From Bimastos eiseni (Eukaryota; Annelida; Clitellata; Crassiclitellata; Lumbricidae), in NCBI GenBank assembly GCA_959347315.1, contig OY365814.1, forward strand, positions 3,399,661 to 3,463,660: 64,000 bases of DNA, written 5' to 3'. Made by a program: the position numbers and the translations under genes. Below the pieces are notes generated by a model, which searched no databases, was not told the DNA's origin, and saw only the letters and a list, made by a program, of their open reading frames with translations. Below, piece after piece: positions 1-13,367 of this stretch. Position 1 is the stretch's first letter; the number at the start of each line of letters is the position of its first letter.

Positions 1-284
1 TAATTGCGATCGTAATTGTGATCTTCATATTTCTGAAGCGCTGCTTGAAAGATTAGCGCAGATTACTGGCTTATTTAATTAACGAGCGCTGAATTAGTTG
101 AATAACGGCAGCATGTCTGATATTGACTGCTGTAAATCTGTAAAATCATTGATATCTTGTAATTAACTGGTCATCCAATGGATAAGCGATTCGCTTCCAT
201 CATAAAAATATGAATCCAATTGAGCATAATAATTGCATTCGCCATTCAACACATTTTGCGAAGGACTCGCAAACCGCTGTGAAC
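1..284. other. AT-rich sequence with no feature recognised
   Basis: I see no coding signal, repeat array or RNA gene here. The right part abuts the oligomer array that starts near 285. Confidence 0.5.
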
Positions 285-455
285 ATATCAATCGGTTCTA
301 GGACAATTGGTCATAGGACTATCGGTAATATAACGATTGGTCATATAACGATTGGTCTTATGACGATTGGTTATAGGGACTATCGGTCATAGGGACGATT
401 GGTCATTGGGAGTATTGGTCTTAGGGTCGATTGGTCATCGGGACTATCGGTCATA
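285..455 (+). repeat. Degenerate tandem array of a GATTGGTCATAGGGAC-like oligomer (left arm)
   Basis: About nine imperfect units of roughly 17-19 bp with the core GATTGGTCATAGGGAC follow one another. The same motif is present in reverse complement at 3165-3275, so the two arrays are inverted relative to each other. The left array begins just after TATCAATC and the right one ends just before CATCAATC, a 7/8 match that could be a target-site duplication. This looks like the end of a foldback-type element, but the roughly 2.7 kb between the arrays does not itself pair. Confidence 0.75.
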
Positions 456-2640
456 TGAATGTATAGTAATAATTCTTCGGTGATAGTCAACCCATATACA
501 ACACTGTAGAGTTTCATTAGAGTCAGTGGCTTTTATCCCCGATAGAGTGATGGAAGCAAAATCCTCCTGTCAAGCTAGGAGTAAACACAAATTGTGTCAG
601 ATAACTACTCTTAGAGATAACGACTATGCAGAACTTCAGACGCTGCATCATCTAAAAAAAATTACAATGGTCAAGTTACTTAACTAAAATACAATAGCAT
701 TGTTACTTAAAATAATAAGTAACAATGTGCAACATTGCTATTGTAAGTAACATTGCTACCATAGATGTTATTCTTTTTCGGCCGAAATAATTCGTGAATG
801 CGAATTCGTGTGAATTCGCATTCACACAATCATCGCACCTGGTTGGCTGCTGACGACTTTCATGGTGCGTACCCTACTGGTCGAAGGAGCAGCTGGTTAC
901 TGGTAAGGCGACTAAGATCCAGTTCAACCTTAGAATGTTAGCAGAATATTCAGATGGCTGAAACCAGTCCTTTATCTGGCGGAACACCGGCGCCTTTTTC
1001 AATTAGGGGCCTACTGATAAAATAGCCATTGTGTAAAAACTTTGGAATTTTATATAAAACTTCAGAATTTAACTTTTTCACATTCTAAAATTTATGAGTG
1101 AGTATGTGCATAGATTGTGCTCATTGTGTCCTATACAATTAATTTTATTTTGTAGCTAATTTTAGCGTAATTTCTTTCGATAACACAGATGCGTTCCAGC
1201 TGAGTTATTTCTAGGATAAAATGCATTGGTTGAGACCATGTCTGACACCATTATGGTCATGTTGATTCCACTTTGTCAATTCGTTTCCATTGTCGGTTCT
1301 TTCTCATCAGTTGTCTCTTCGTCACGAGTATCACCATCATTTCCTGCGATTTGTCTCTCTGCAGTAAGTTTAGTTTGACTTATCGACTGTGGCAAGGACT
1401 GGTGTGTGTGTTTGTGGAGTCTGTTGCTTACAATGGGCTTTAAACGTACAGAATATTTGGTGACAGTCACCATACTCAAGCACCGCGACATCGGGATTGC
1501 CAATGTAGATCTTAATGAGTTGCATGATGTCATTGACTGTGACACGTGATCCTCTTCGGAGGTTGTTGCCTTGTTGGTAGCAAACAATGACATTACTGTC
1601 AAAAATGCCATTGCGTCATCGTCGAATCTATCTCGCAGCTGCGTGCATATCTATCTGATCCAGTACTGGTCAGGAACGCACGTGTGTAGCCGAATTCTTA
1701 AGTATCTTATACGAGTTTCATCGCTGTAAACCTCTCAATCAATCATGAAATTCCTTTTTCTTACTTCGTCATTCTGTCTAACGTAGCTGCTCCCTATGAA
1801 CCAATAATAAATTCACAAAGCCGCATTCCTGAATGGTCTCCAGATCATTATATTGCTGATTTCCAGAGTATACCCTGCCACCCATTCTGACAATCGCCTG
1901 TCTTCATCTCAGAGAGGATGGTGTCCATAGTCATCCATTTCTACGTAGTGACCTAGCAACACCGTGCTTCCTTCTTGCAGCAGCATTAATAAAACACTTC
2001 TTCGGCTGCTTCATGAGACCAATAATTTGCTCTATTATCAAGACCTTCATGATCGACAAAACGTCGCGTGAAAATTATCATATAGTAACTCCACTTTTTT
2101 CTAAAATGCGTTTGCAGTTGATATGTAGCGGGCAATATGTTTTCCTTCTTTAGTGTAAATAATTAAGATATACGACATGTCGTTTTAAAGATATTCATCA
2201 AAAACTAACTGTCGTACATGTATCTCCTGCTTCTAGACACCGCTCATCGTACCTCCAGAGTTGTATGGAGTTTGCATGGTGTATTTTGGATATAGGCCAA
2301 GATAATTCTCACGTGACGATATTATAAGTTGCTATACGCCTACATAATAAAAAAATTTCGATGGGCATATAAAAAGATCATTGCCTTCTTTTTACCGGTG
2401 ATATAAGTACGGCCGACAATTTTCGCGAAAGAAGGCTGCACTAGTTGTTCTGTAGTATTAAGATTACACCATCAATTAATCGAATAAATAATTTATTTAA
2501 TAATAGCTTATTTATTTAATTAATTAAATAAAAAATTTATTATCCCAAGATCACCGACTATTATCCCCAAGGAAAAATTGGAAGCTGTCTGCTTCCACGA
2601 ATATGCCTGTAGAAACCTCTGATTAGAGCTTAAACAGTTA
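456..2640. other. Interior between two inverted oligomer arrays, no recognised gene
   Basis: No protein family is recognised. A 111-codon minus-strand ORF at 1276-1611 is hydrophilic at its C-terminal end but resembles nothing I know. On the minus strand around 1785-2040 there are stop-interrupted stretches that look faintly coding but cannot be assigned. A hairpin at 794-825 and a looser palindromic stretch around 690-765 are the only clear structures. AT-rich palindromic sequence occurs near 2480-2540. Confidence 0.4.
794..825. repeat. Perfect 14-bp-arm hairpin
   Basis: GTGAATGCGAATTC at 794-807 is followed by a 4-base loop (GTGT) and its exact reverse complement at 812-825. It may be the core of a small foldback sequence. 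No adjacent gene suggests a regulatory role. Confidence 0.8.
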
Positions 2641-2798
2641 AGGCGTATTGAGTTCATAAACGCAAATATTTATTGAAAACTAACAAATACAGTCATAAGG
2701 CGTATATACAAACCTAAATTAAAGTTTGGGGAACATAAGAATAACGTTGACTACTTAAAAGGAATTTAAGACAAGGCTCGCAGATACATGTAAGTTAT

Positions 2799-3033
2799 TC
2801 AATTCCAGTCACCTCCTGGAAGAATGCTGCTTTCTGATTCGTGCAATCGTTTTGGAGTCCTAAGAGGAACCTCCACATTGTAGGATGGCTGCATCAGACT
2901 AGCGCCTAAAGTCCGTGGTGCCATTCTACCACTTTTTTCAGTCGTTCGTGCTATTTCCTGCGCAGCTGCATCGCACGGATTCCACGAGTTCGATGTCGAA
3001 GATCGGTAGTTCATGATTTGTGCCACGACCTAC
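2799..3033 (-). CDS. Possible terminal coding exon of an unrecognised minus-strand gene
   Basis: The open frame reads about 78 codons from a plausible acceptor (TTTAGCGTAG then GTCGTGG) to a stop at 2799. Reading from the acceptor it begins VVAQIMNYRSS and ends ILPGGDWN. The sequence is hydrophilic, with many Ser, Arg and Pro, like a cytoplasmic tail. An AATAAA hexamer on the minus strand (2669-2674) lies about 125 bases past the stop, as expected of a 3' UTR. I do not recognise the protein and found no convincing partner exon upstream. The exon lies inside the interval bounded by the two inverted oligomer arrays, so it could belong to a mobile element. Confidence 0.3.
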
Positions 3034-3164
3034 GCTAAACCCATAATTTATTTTACAAATATTTGCGACATTATTATGACCGGTCGTCCATGAATTATTA
3101 TAGAATTTACCTCGCAAGACCGTCAGTCACTAATTTGATCCACCAATGACAACAATTTTTTAAC

Positions 3165-3275
3165 ATAATGACCAATCGTCCCTATGACCAATAGTCCCTA
3201 TAAACAATCGTGCCCATGACCAATCGCCTCTATGGCCAATCGACCTATGACCAATCGATCTATGACCGATCGCAC
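3165..3275 (-). repeat. Oligomer array inverted relative to 285-455 (right arm)
   Basis: Six to seven units of GTCCCTATGACCAATC-like sequence, the reverse complement of the motif in the left array. The outer boundary falls before GGATACCACATCAATCC. Together the arrays define a candidate element of about 3 kb. Confidence 0.7.
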
Positions 3276-4984
3276 GGATACCACATCAATCCAACCACCC
3301 GTTGCCGCGAGTTAGAGATATCCTTAATAATCATCTCGAAACTGATCAAGTTTAAGCCGTCGAATAAGGAACCCCTTCAATTTGTTAAAGGCAGTCATTA
3401 ATGATGAGCACTTAATTGACGGTAGGTCAGAGCGAACCATTTACGTTTATATCTCATGAGGACTTGAATCCCCAGCCCAGTTAGGCGCTTTATATAATTA
3501 TTATGTTAGGCATTAAATCACGCGATCAACTTGTGGTACTCCGAACATTTTATGAGTCAGAGACGTCAGCCGTGATTCCCACAACACACAAATCACAGGC
3601 CTACTAACATTGATGGACATATCTTTATTTCTATTATGTCACTCAACCTTAAAGGTATTTATATATGAGACCATAAAGAAACGTTTTAAGTCGTCTGCAT
3701 GAAGAATTTCTAAAAAATATTTTCCTGTGTTGTCATGGTAAACATACTTAATAGCCATGCATAGTAGCAACTCCTAATAAATTTCAGCTGTTTCTTTTCG
3801 TATCTTGATTCGTTTAGCTGTGATTTGCACATTTAAGCTGATTTTCATATATCGATTGTCTTCGGCAAAATGCAACATTTGCTTTTAACTTAAGGAACAT
3901 AGATGCGATAGTAAAGAAGACACTGTCATATATAAGATTTTATGACACATGTAACTTACTGCTAGTGGTACAGCTGTCTTCTGCTTCCAATACCTTGCTT
4001 ATTACGTGTAGTAGCATTAAATACACTTGGATTAGATGTGGGCTGATCCCATCTACATAAATGATTGCAGTCACAATTATGGTATCCAGAACTCGAGAAG
4101 ACAAATTCCGCTTGAAAATTTTTCTAGGTCAATAATTATAATTATAAGTTCATACCTTGAAGAATATCAGTATGAACATTTCATGATACTTGGTCGAGAA
4201 ATATAATTTAGGGAATATGTACAGAGCATTAATGCATCGATGCAGCGTTGACGCCTCTTCAGCTACAACGTACTGCAACGATGCGAAATCTGAGATGAAT
4301 CGATAACTTACATCAAGTGAAGAACATTCTATGCTTGAACGATGCGATAAATGAAAGCACGAATCGAAGAGGATGACGCAAAACTGCATTAGGGTCATCA
4401 AGAGTGCTTTAGCCTGCACTGACAAGTCAAGGTGCAGCCATAAACCAGGCAAACATGTATATATTCATGCGTTACTGTGTGTAGAAATGAAACATCATAT
4501 TGAATGATCCTCGTCATCTTAAGATTGCATCATTTTGATGTCAATTGACAGATCGACTTCCCTGAGTTCTGCTGAGGGATTATCATTGAGAGCAGCCGTA
4601 ATGTTATATCTAAACAAAGATTCATTCTAAGTTGAAGTTTGATACAGAAGAAATGATGCGAGCCACTAAAGAGAAACACTGCAGTAGCAGATGTGCACGT
4701 GCAGCAACTTTCCCTTTACTTAAAACGGTGGATCGAATTGCAAGTTCAATTTCAATTCAGTTCAATGATCGTTTAATGAGAAGTTCAAAATGTCACAACC
4801 GCTACTAAGTTTAAAATTACATTCAATCTAGTACAACCATATATGCACACCTACATGTATAATTATATCGTATGCAGGTCTATCAACCGTAAAATGCATA
4901 CTCCTATAATTATTTATATATTTATTCAGACCCGGCATTCCAGTAAACATTAGAGTCATTTTTACTTGTTCACTGTATCTATCC
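3276..4984. other. No feature recognised
   Basis: AT-rich sequence with no family recognised on either strand. A minus-strand ORF of 100 codons at 4150-4452 is leucine- and phenylalanine-rich and looks like chance. Confidence 0.4.
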
Positions 4985-6502
4985 TACCTCAGTAAATATT
5001 CTTGTAGAGTAGACGTGACATACATGTAAAGTTTCGATCATCTTTAGTTGGTAAGGTAATCCATGTCGCCTGCTTCTTAAACTGTAGTTGTTTTCCTAAC
5101 CAGTGGAAGGAACTTTCTTAGCACATGATTAGTATAAGTTGTTATGGCCTTAAACAGACGAGTATCCGCTTCATCGGTCATAGTCGTTGCTAATGGTGCG
5201 ATAGGTGGTAGGTATTCTCACTCTTTATCCTTCTTGCAAACGCTTCAATCCGGTCCCTATCTCGTGCCTGCGTGTATCCCCACCATGAGGGCGTGACATA
5301 CATTAAACATGCATATTGTCAATTGATGTGTCTTGTATCTTGGAGCAATAAAACTGATGGTTATGGTTATGGTTAAGGAAGCTATTGTTGTCATTCGGGC
5401 AATTTGATACAATGAGGACAACGGCAAGCCATGTGATCAAAGAACATCGAAATGTAAACATCGACGATGCACAATTATGACAATTTTACCTCGTCTAGGT
5501 GGTTGGTCATACTTAAGTCATAACCAATAATAACTGCCAGAGCACGCATGGAATTGATTCTTTCTGCACCTGGAGTAATATGTTGGGTTTTATTTTTGAT
5601 CAATCGTAGGTTATTGTTAGTTGCCCAGGATGTTATATGCTCAAATTCCTGCTTTACAGTATTTATGTGACTAGATCCAACTAGCAAGTACGAGTCGTCA
5701 GCAAATTTAACCGTGACGTTATATTCATGCAATGGATGTAAATTTGAGGTCACCACCACATGACCGAGGGACCCAAGGCTGACCCTTGAACCACACTAGC
5801 ATTAATCCATGCGGGTCCACGCTAGCATTAATCCATGGGGCTCACGATACATTTCCATGAAATTTTTTTATATGACCTCGGTCATGATAGTAATTAACCG
5901 GCCAGTTATGGATATGGTCTGCAAGATCAATTGTTCCCATTTTCTGAATCAGGGAATGATGGCGGACCGTATCAAATGCTTTTGAATAATTCATAGATAT
6001 TACAACGACATAATCATGGGTTAACGGCAAGCTCGACATAATAGTTCAAGAGATCAGTGATTGCTGCGGTGTTGGATCCGGTCGGTCGGAAAGTAAATTG
6101 GTCTTTCAGGTCTTCAGCCAGCGCTGGTTCCAGGAAGGCCGGGTACAGGTAAGTGTGGACGATCACTCTTTCCACCATCCGCGTAAGTACCGGAACCACA
6201 GATATCGCTCGGTAATATTTTTGTGAGATTAGACTTGATGACTTTGGTATTGCGTGTATAGTTGCAATATTCCATTGATCCAGTACATGCCATGATCGAT
6301 TTAATCAATTGATCAGGTGAGTCAGAACTATATAACAGACACGATCCATAATCATCAGGAACCAAGTGGGAAGACGATCGTTACCCTCTGCTGTTGATCG
6401 CAGTCGGTCTAGTGTGTAGAAGACCACTGCATCAGACACCATCTCATCGTTTGCATATGCTGTGGGTCTCAAGGATGGCTGCGGTACATTAAAGAATGTC
6501 AT
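4985..6502 (-). pseudogene. Decayed non-LTR retrotransposon (LINE) reverse transcriptase
   Basis: Minus-strand fragments in several frames read in the order of a LINE ORF2. 6502-6305 carries the pre-RT segment DAVVFYTLDRLRSTAEGNDR; 6199-6014 carries LTRMVERVIV and DQFTFRPTGS; 6039-5842 carries YSKAFDTVRHHSLIQK (RT block with the first catalytic Asp); 5759-5475 carries FADDSYLLVGSSHINTVKQE (the YADD box as FADD). A later stretch down to about 4985 reads TPSWWGYTQARDRDRIEAFA, typical of the C-terminal domain of this LINE type. Frameshifts, internal stops and an insertion near 5290-5460 show that it is dead. It resembles the L2/CR1/Jockey-like superfamily; the exact clade is not determined. Confidence 0.85.
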
Positions 6503-6571
6503 GTTACATGATAATTTTTAATGATAAATTTATGTTATATTATGCTATGTCATTATATTAAAATTTTTATT

Positions 6572-9500
6572 AAGATTCTGTTCTGATAATGGTATGTTGT
6601 ATTCTGTTCTGATAATGTTATGTTAGATTCTGTTCGGATAATGTTACGTTAGATTCTGTTCTGATAATGTTATATTGTAATATGTTTAGATAATGTTATG
6701 TTAGATTCTGTTCTGATAATGGTATGTTGTATTCTGTTCTGATAATGTTATGTTAGATTCTGTTCGGATAATGTTATGTTAGATTCTGTTCTGATAATGT
6801 TATGTTAGATTCTGTTCTGATAATGTTCTGTTAGATTCTGTCCTGATAATGTTATGTTAGATTCTGTCCTGATAATGTTATGTTAGATTCTGTTCTGATA
6901 ATGTTATGTTAGATTCTGTTCTGATTATGTTATGTTAGATTCTGTTCTGATAATGTTATGTTAGATTCTGTTCTGATAATGGTATGTTAGATTCTGTTCT
7001 GATAATGTTATATTGTAATCTGTTTTGATAATGTTCTGTTAGATTCTGTTCTGATAATGTTATATTGTAATCTGTTTTGATAATGTTATGTTAGATTCTG
7101 CTCTGATATAATGTTATGTTAGATTCTGTTCGGATAATGTTATGTTACATTCTGTTCTGATAATGTTATGTTAGATTCTGTTCTGATAATGTTATGTTAG
7201 ATTCTGTTCTGATAATGTTATGTTAGATTCTGTTCTGATAATGTTATGTTAGATTCTGTTCTGATAATGGTATGTTGTATTCTATTCTGATAATGTTATG
7301 TTAGATTCGGTTCTGATAATGTTATATTAGATTCTGTTCTGATAATGCTATGTTGTATTCTGTTCTGATAATGTTATATTGTAATCTGTTTTGATAATGT
7401 TATTTTAGATTCTGTTCTGATAATGTTCTGTTAGATTCTGTTCTGATAATGTTATATTGTAATCTGTTTTGATAATGTTATGTTAGATTCTGTTCTGATA
7501 TAATGTTATGTTAGATTCTGTTCAGATATTGTTATGTTTGATTCTGTCTTGATAATGTTATGTTAGATTCTGTTTTGATAATGTTATGTTAGATTCTGTT
7601 CTGATAATGTTATGTTAGATTCTGTTCTGATAATGCTATATTGTAATCTGTTTTGATAATGTTCTGTTAGATTCATTTCTGATAATGTTATATTGTAATC
7701 TGTTTTGATAATGTTATATTAGATTCTGTTCTGATGATGCTATGTTGTATTCTGTTCTGATAATGTTATGTTAGATTCTGTTCTGATAATGTTATATTAG
7801 ATTCTGTTCTGATAATGTTATGTTAGATTCTGTTCTGATAATGGTATGTTGTATTCTGTTCTGATAATGCTATGTTAGATTCGGTTCTGATAATGTTATG
7901 TTAGATTCTGTTCTGATGATGCTATGTTGTATTCTGTTCTGATAATGCTATATTGTAATCTGTTTTGATAATGTTCTGTTAGATTCTGTTCTGATAATGG
8001 TATGTTGTATTCTGTTCTGATAATGTTATGTTAGATTCTGTTCTGATAATGTTATGTTAGATTCTGTTCTGATAATGTTATGTTAGATTCTGGTTCGGAT
8101 AATGTTATGTTAGATTCTGTTCTGATAATGTTATATTGTAATCTGTTTTGATAATGTTATGTTAGATTCTGTTCTGAAAAAGGTATGTTGTATTCTGTTC
8201 TGATAATGTTATGTTAGATTCTGTTCTGATAATGGTATGTTGTATTCTGTTCTGATAATGTTGTATTGTAATCTGTTCTGATAATGTTATGTTAGATTCT
8301 GTTCTGATAATGTTCCGTTAGATTCTGTTCTGATAATGTTATATTATAATCTGTTTTGATAATGTTATGTTAGATTCTGTTCTGATATAATGTTATGTTA
8401 GATTCTGTTCGCATAATGTTATGTTAGATTCTGTTCTGATAATGTTATGTTAGATTCTGCTCTGATATAATGTTATGTTAGATTCTGTTCTGATAATGTT
8501 ATGTTAGATTCTGTTCTGATAATGTTATGTTAGATTCTGTTCTGATAATGTTATGTTAGATTCTGTTCTGATAATGGTATGTTGTATTCTGTTCTGATAA
8601 TGCTATGTTAGATTCGGTTCTGATAATGTTATGTTAGATTCTGTTCTGATGATGCTATGTTGTATTCTGTTCTGATAATGCTATATTGTAATCTGTTTTG
8701 ATAATGTTCTGTTAGATTCATTTCTGATAATGTTATATTGTAATCTGTTTTGATAATGTTATGTTAGATTCTGCTCTGATATAATGTTATGTTAGATTCT
8801 GTTCTGATAATGTTATGTTAGATTCTGTTCGGATAATGTTATGTTAGATTCTGTTCTGATAATGTTATATTGTAATCTGTTTTGATAATGTTATGTTAGA
8901 TTCTGTTCTGATAAAGGTATGTTGTATTCTGTTCTGATAATGTTATGTTAGATTCTGTTCTGATAATGGTATGTTGTATTCTGTTCTGATAATGTTGTAT
9001 TGTAATCTGTTCTGATAATGTTATGTTAGATTCTGTTCTGATAATGTTCCGTTAGATTCTGTTCTGATAATGTTATATTATAATCTGTTTTGATAATGTT
9101 ATGTTAGATTCTGTTCTGATATAATGTTATGTTAGATTCTGTTCGGATAATGTTATGTTAGATTCTGTTCTGATAATGTTATATTAGATTCTGTTCTGAT
9201 AATGGTATGTTGTATTCTGTTCTGATAATGCTATGTTGTATTCTGTTCTGATAATGTTATGTTAGATTCTGTTCTGATAATGTTATGTTAGATTCTGTTC
9301 TGATAATGGTATGTTAGATTCTGTTCTGATAATGTTATATTGTAATCTGTTTTGATAATGTTATGTTAGATTCTGTTCTGATAATGGTATGTTGTATTCT
9401 GTTCTGATAATGTTATGTTAGATTCTGTTCTGATAATGGTATGTTGTATTCTGTTCTGATAATGCTATGTTGTATTCTGTTCTGATAATGTTATGTTAGA

Positions 9501-11096
9501 TTCTGTTCTGATAATGTTATGTTAGATTCTGTTCTGATAATGGTATGTTAGATTCTGTTCTGATAATGTTATATTGTAATCTGTTTTGATAATGTTATGT
9601 TAGATTCTGTTCTGATAATGGTATGTTGTATTCTGTTCTGATAATGTTATGTTAGATTCTGTTCTGATAATGGTATGTTGTATTCTGTTCTGATAATGTT
9701 ATGTTAGATTCTGTTCTGATAATGTTATGTTAGATTCTGTTCTGATATAATGTTATGTTAGATTCTGTTCGGATAATGTTATGTTAGATTCTGTTCTGAT
9801 AATGTTATGTTAGATTCTGTTCGGATAATGTTATGTTAGATTCTGTTCTGATAATGTTATGTTAGATTCTGTTCTGATAATGTTATGTTGTAATCTGTTT
9901 AGATAATGTTATGTTAGATTCTATTCTGATAATGGTATGTTGTATTCTGTTCTGATAATGTTATGTTAGATTCTGTTCTGATAATGTTATGTTAGATTCT
10001 GTTCTGATAATGTTATGTTAGATTCTGTTCTGATAATGTTATATTAGATTCTGTTCTGATAATGGTATGTTGTATTCTGTTCTGATAATGCTATGTTGTA
10101 TTCTGTTCTGATAATGTTATGTTAGATTCTGTTCTGATAATGTTATGTTAGATTCTGTTCTGATAATGGTATGTTAGATTCTGTTCTGATAATGTTATAT
10201 TGTAATCTGTTTTGATAATGTTATGTTAGATTCTGTTCTGATAATGGTATGTTGTATTCTGTTCTGATAATGTTATGTTAGATTCTGTTCTGATAATGTT
10301 ATGTTAGATTCTGTTCTGATAATGTTATGTTAGATTCTGGTTCGGATAATGTTATGTTAGATTCTGTTCTGATAATGTTATATTGTAATCTGTTTTGATA
10401 ATGTTATGTTAGATTCTGTTCTGATAAAGGTATGTTGTATTCTGTTCTGATAATGTTATGTTAGATTCTGTTCTGATAATGGTATGTTGTATTCTGTTCT
10501 GATAATGTTGTATTGTAATCTGTTCTGATAATGTTATGTTAGATTCTGTTCTGATAATGTTCCGTTAGATTCTGTTCTGATAATGTTATATTATAATCTG
10601 TTTTGATAATGTTATGTTAGATTCTGTTCTGATATAATGTTATGTTAGATTCTGTTCGGATAATGTTATGTTAGATTCTGTTCTGATAATGTTATGTTAG
10701 ATTCTGTTCGGATAATGTTATGTTAGATTCTGTTCTGATAATGTTATGTTAGATTCTGTTCTGATAATGTTATGTTGTAATCTGTTTAGATAATGTTATG
10801 TTAGATTCTATTCTGATAATGGTATGTTGTATTCTGTTCTGATAATGTTATGTTAGATTCTGTTCTGATAATGTTATGTTAGATTCTGTTCTGATAATGT
10901 TATGTTAGATTCTGTTCGGATAATGTTATATTAGATTCTGTTCTGATAATGTTATATTGTAATCTGTTTTGATAATGTTATGTTAGATTCTGTTCTGATA
11001 ATGGTATGTTGTATTCTGTTCTGATAATGTTATGTTAGATTCTGTTCTGATTATGTTATGTTAGATTCTGTTCTGATAATGGTATGTTAGATCCTG
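6572..11096 (+). repeat. 26-bp satellite/minisatellite array, about 174 units
   Basis: The consensus unit is TTAGATTCTGTTCTGATAAT followed by GTTATG. Recurrent variants include GGTATGTTGTATTCTG, GTTATATTGTAATCTGTTTT, GTTCTGTTAGATTC and a unit with a short insertion (GATATAAT). The variants are not random: marker variants recur at fixed large offsets. The rare GTTCCGTT unit is at 8313, 9047 and 10560, and a TGGTTCGG unit is at 8091 and 10338, showing block duplications of about 734, 1513 and 2247 bp. No open frame of note runs through it. Confidence 0.97.
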
Positions 11097-12196
11097 CAAC
11101 GCTCGCTTGTCTATGCTGCATCAATTCTTTCTCACTGACTCCCAAATGACCTCTGTTAGTTTGCTCATTCTCCTCTCATGGTCATACATTTCCTCAGACG
11201 CCTCTTCCCGCCGGTCGTCAAGAGAAGCTAAACATTACGCCCTTGACGATGATTATCAATTTATCCTCCCCAAGTTAAAGGTGATCGATGTTTTACTTCC
11301 AGGATTCTTTATAAACTCAAATCTGTACTTAAAGCGTAGATAGTAAGTAGGTCTACCACGACCTTTCGTGACCCTCCCTAGCGATCTGGCTGCGAGCTAC
11401 TAATGTTGACTCTTTGTAACTTATTACGGTGTGTCAGTTTGATTCTCAATAAACGAAGATATAAAGGCCTATATAGATATATATATACACGTATATATAT
11501 ATATCCGTTAATATATGGGGGTCTATTAAATATATACCGCATCTCCAAGTTAGTCTCTCTCCCGATTTCACTGTCTTGTGTTATTTTCCACTCGCAACTG
11601 AGCTACATTTTCCAGATTTTACTCGGAGCAACCATATGACCATTATCATCGCCGACTACCACCGTATCAACAATGTCAGCCCGTTTTCTCCTTCTTAGTG
11701 TGAACTAATATTCAAAACTTCTTCTCCTTGCAAACTCAAGACCGTTTTTCAAATGTAGGTCCAAGGGTATTCTACATAAAAGACTCTGGAACTGTATTTA
11801 ACTTACTTTCACACATACTAATCAACGCAATCAACTACGACTTTGATGGTATCGACGACAACTACAACTCAATGTTAAACCGCCATATTATAGTCTAAAC
11901 ATCGGCCAACACTGTTTTCTACAAAGAGCTCACATCAGCATCTTTCTGAAACTCGCGCGTTGGCCTATACAGTTCAGCCACGCGTATGGAAAATCGATAC
12001 ATTTCCTAACAACTTCAACTTGCGCTTAGCTAGTTACATATATGCCGACGAATTATATGGTCTATATAAGCGTTTCCCATTATTTTTTGGCCGCGGAACC
12101 CTTTTGATCTAAAAAATGTTTCGCGGAACTTCGTTCAAAACCATCATAATTTATTATTATTCTGTTGCAGGTGTAAAGCTTGGGAATGCAGATAAT
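11097..12196. other. Sequence right of the satellite, no gene recognised
   Basis: Two short plus-strand ORFs of 78 codons (11107-11343 and 11403-11639) show no family resemblance. The second is driven by a TA-rich stretch at 11475-11530. Confidence 0.4.
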
Positions 12197-12198
12197 TA

Positions 12199-13365
12199 AG
12201 GGCCGTTCACATATTATATAACGCATAACATCCCAATTTGTGACCCGCCCCTAACTCTAATAACGCTATATAACAGCAGCTGTGACCCCCACCCCTATAT
12301 TATATAACATGCTACCTACTCCCCTACCCAACCCGTCTATAAGCATGTTAAAAGACATACAATCGACATAATTGTATTGCACAATTTGACACTTTCATAA
12401 CAATACGATGTTTGTTAGCTCAGCTAACTTTATCCAATTCAAGAACTGGAGTAAAAATCATCATATACCCAATTAGCAATGTAACAAAAGCTACCTTAAA
12501 ATTGTGTACTCGCTCGTGCCAATGATGATTAGAGCGGATATATGAAGCTCCTCTGCATCTTAATTATCGGACTTTTAATGGCGCTACATGCATTAATTAC
12601 GGTAACTAATTGGCTAGTCGACGATTGTTACCATGTATGTACATGTAAGTCTACTAATTTAGCATGATAATACATGGTAGTCACGTACATCCTATGTAAA
12701 AACACCATTTTAGTTTTCCTCCTGTTTTGCACAAGAAATGAGCATTATACATTATCACACAGAATGGATTGATTTAATATTGCACTACCAGGTATTTATC
12801 GATAGGTTCGCGGTACAACTCTACCTATTTAATGGCGTATGATAAATACAGAGCGCATACTACAACTGCAATTGGGCATTTAAGCAAACATAAACCATTT
12901 ACACATATCCTACTATAGAAAATGAAATCAAACATCATGATAATACCTACCAAAATAATTATTTCAAGTGAATTAATTTTAATTTTAATCAAAATCAAAA
13001 CAAAGCACACAAAATTGAATTTTAGAGAGTTTAAAGCTATGAACATGAAATTTTTAAAATTGTAAACAGTAAATTGTTGAAAGTGGATTTATAAATAATA
13101 AGTAAGAACGTCAAATCAATTCGCCAGGTGGCAGCTAATGGTGCTAGTTTTGGTTCACAACTTATTGTCAACTTCGATTAAACAATGAAGGTCCGTGGTA
13201 CATGGAATTTCCAATTGGCAGGCAAACAGGCAAAATAACATAAGCTGGAAAAAGTTGTTAAATAACAAAACCTTCGACCTACCCCCACCCTACACAATAT
13301 AACGCTAACAAAACCGGAACCCCCCGCCTACCTCTTGAGCGTTATATAAGTTGTGAACGGCCCCT
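12199..13365. mobile_element. MITE with terminal inverted repeats, TA target duplication
   Basis: The left end begins AGGGCCGTTCACATATTATA and the right end is its imperfect inverse (TTATATAAGTTGTGAACGG then CCCCT). Both are flanked by TA (12197-12198 and 13366-13367). C-rich stretches lie just inside both ends (12240-12335 and 13275-13340). No transposase is encoded. Its length of about 1.17 kb and TA flanks suggest a non-autonomous mariner-like or similar element. Confidence 0.75.
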
Positions 13366-13367
13366 TA

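Noticed and set aside
6572..11096. CRISPR-like regular repeats
   Set aside because: Head-to-tail units with no spacers in a eukaryotic context; it is a satellite.
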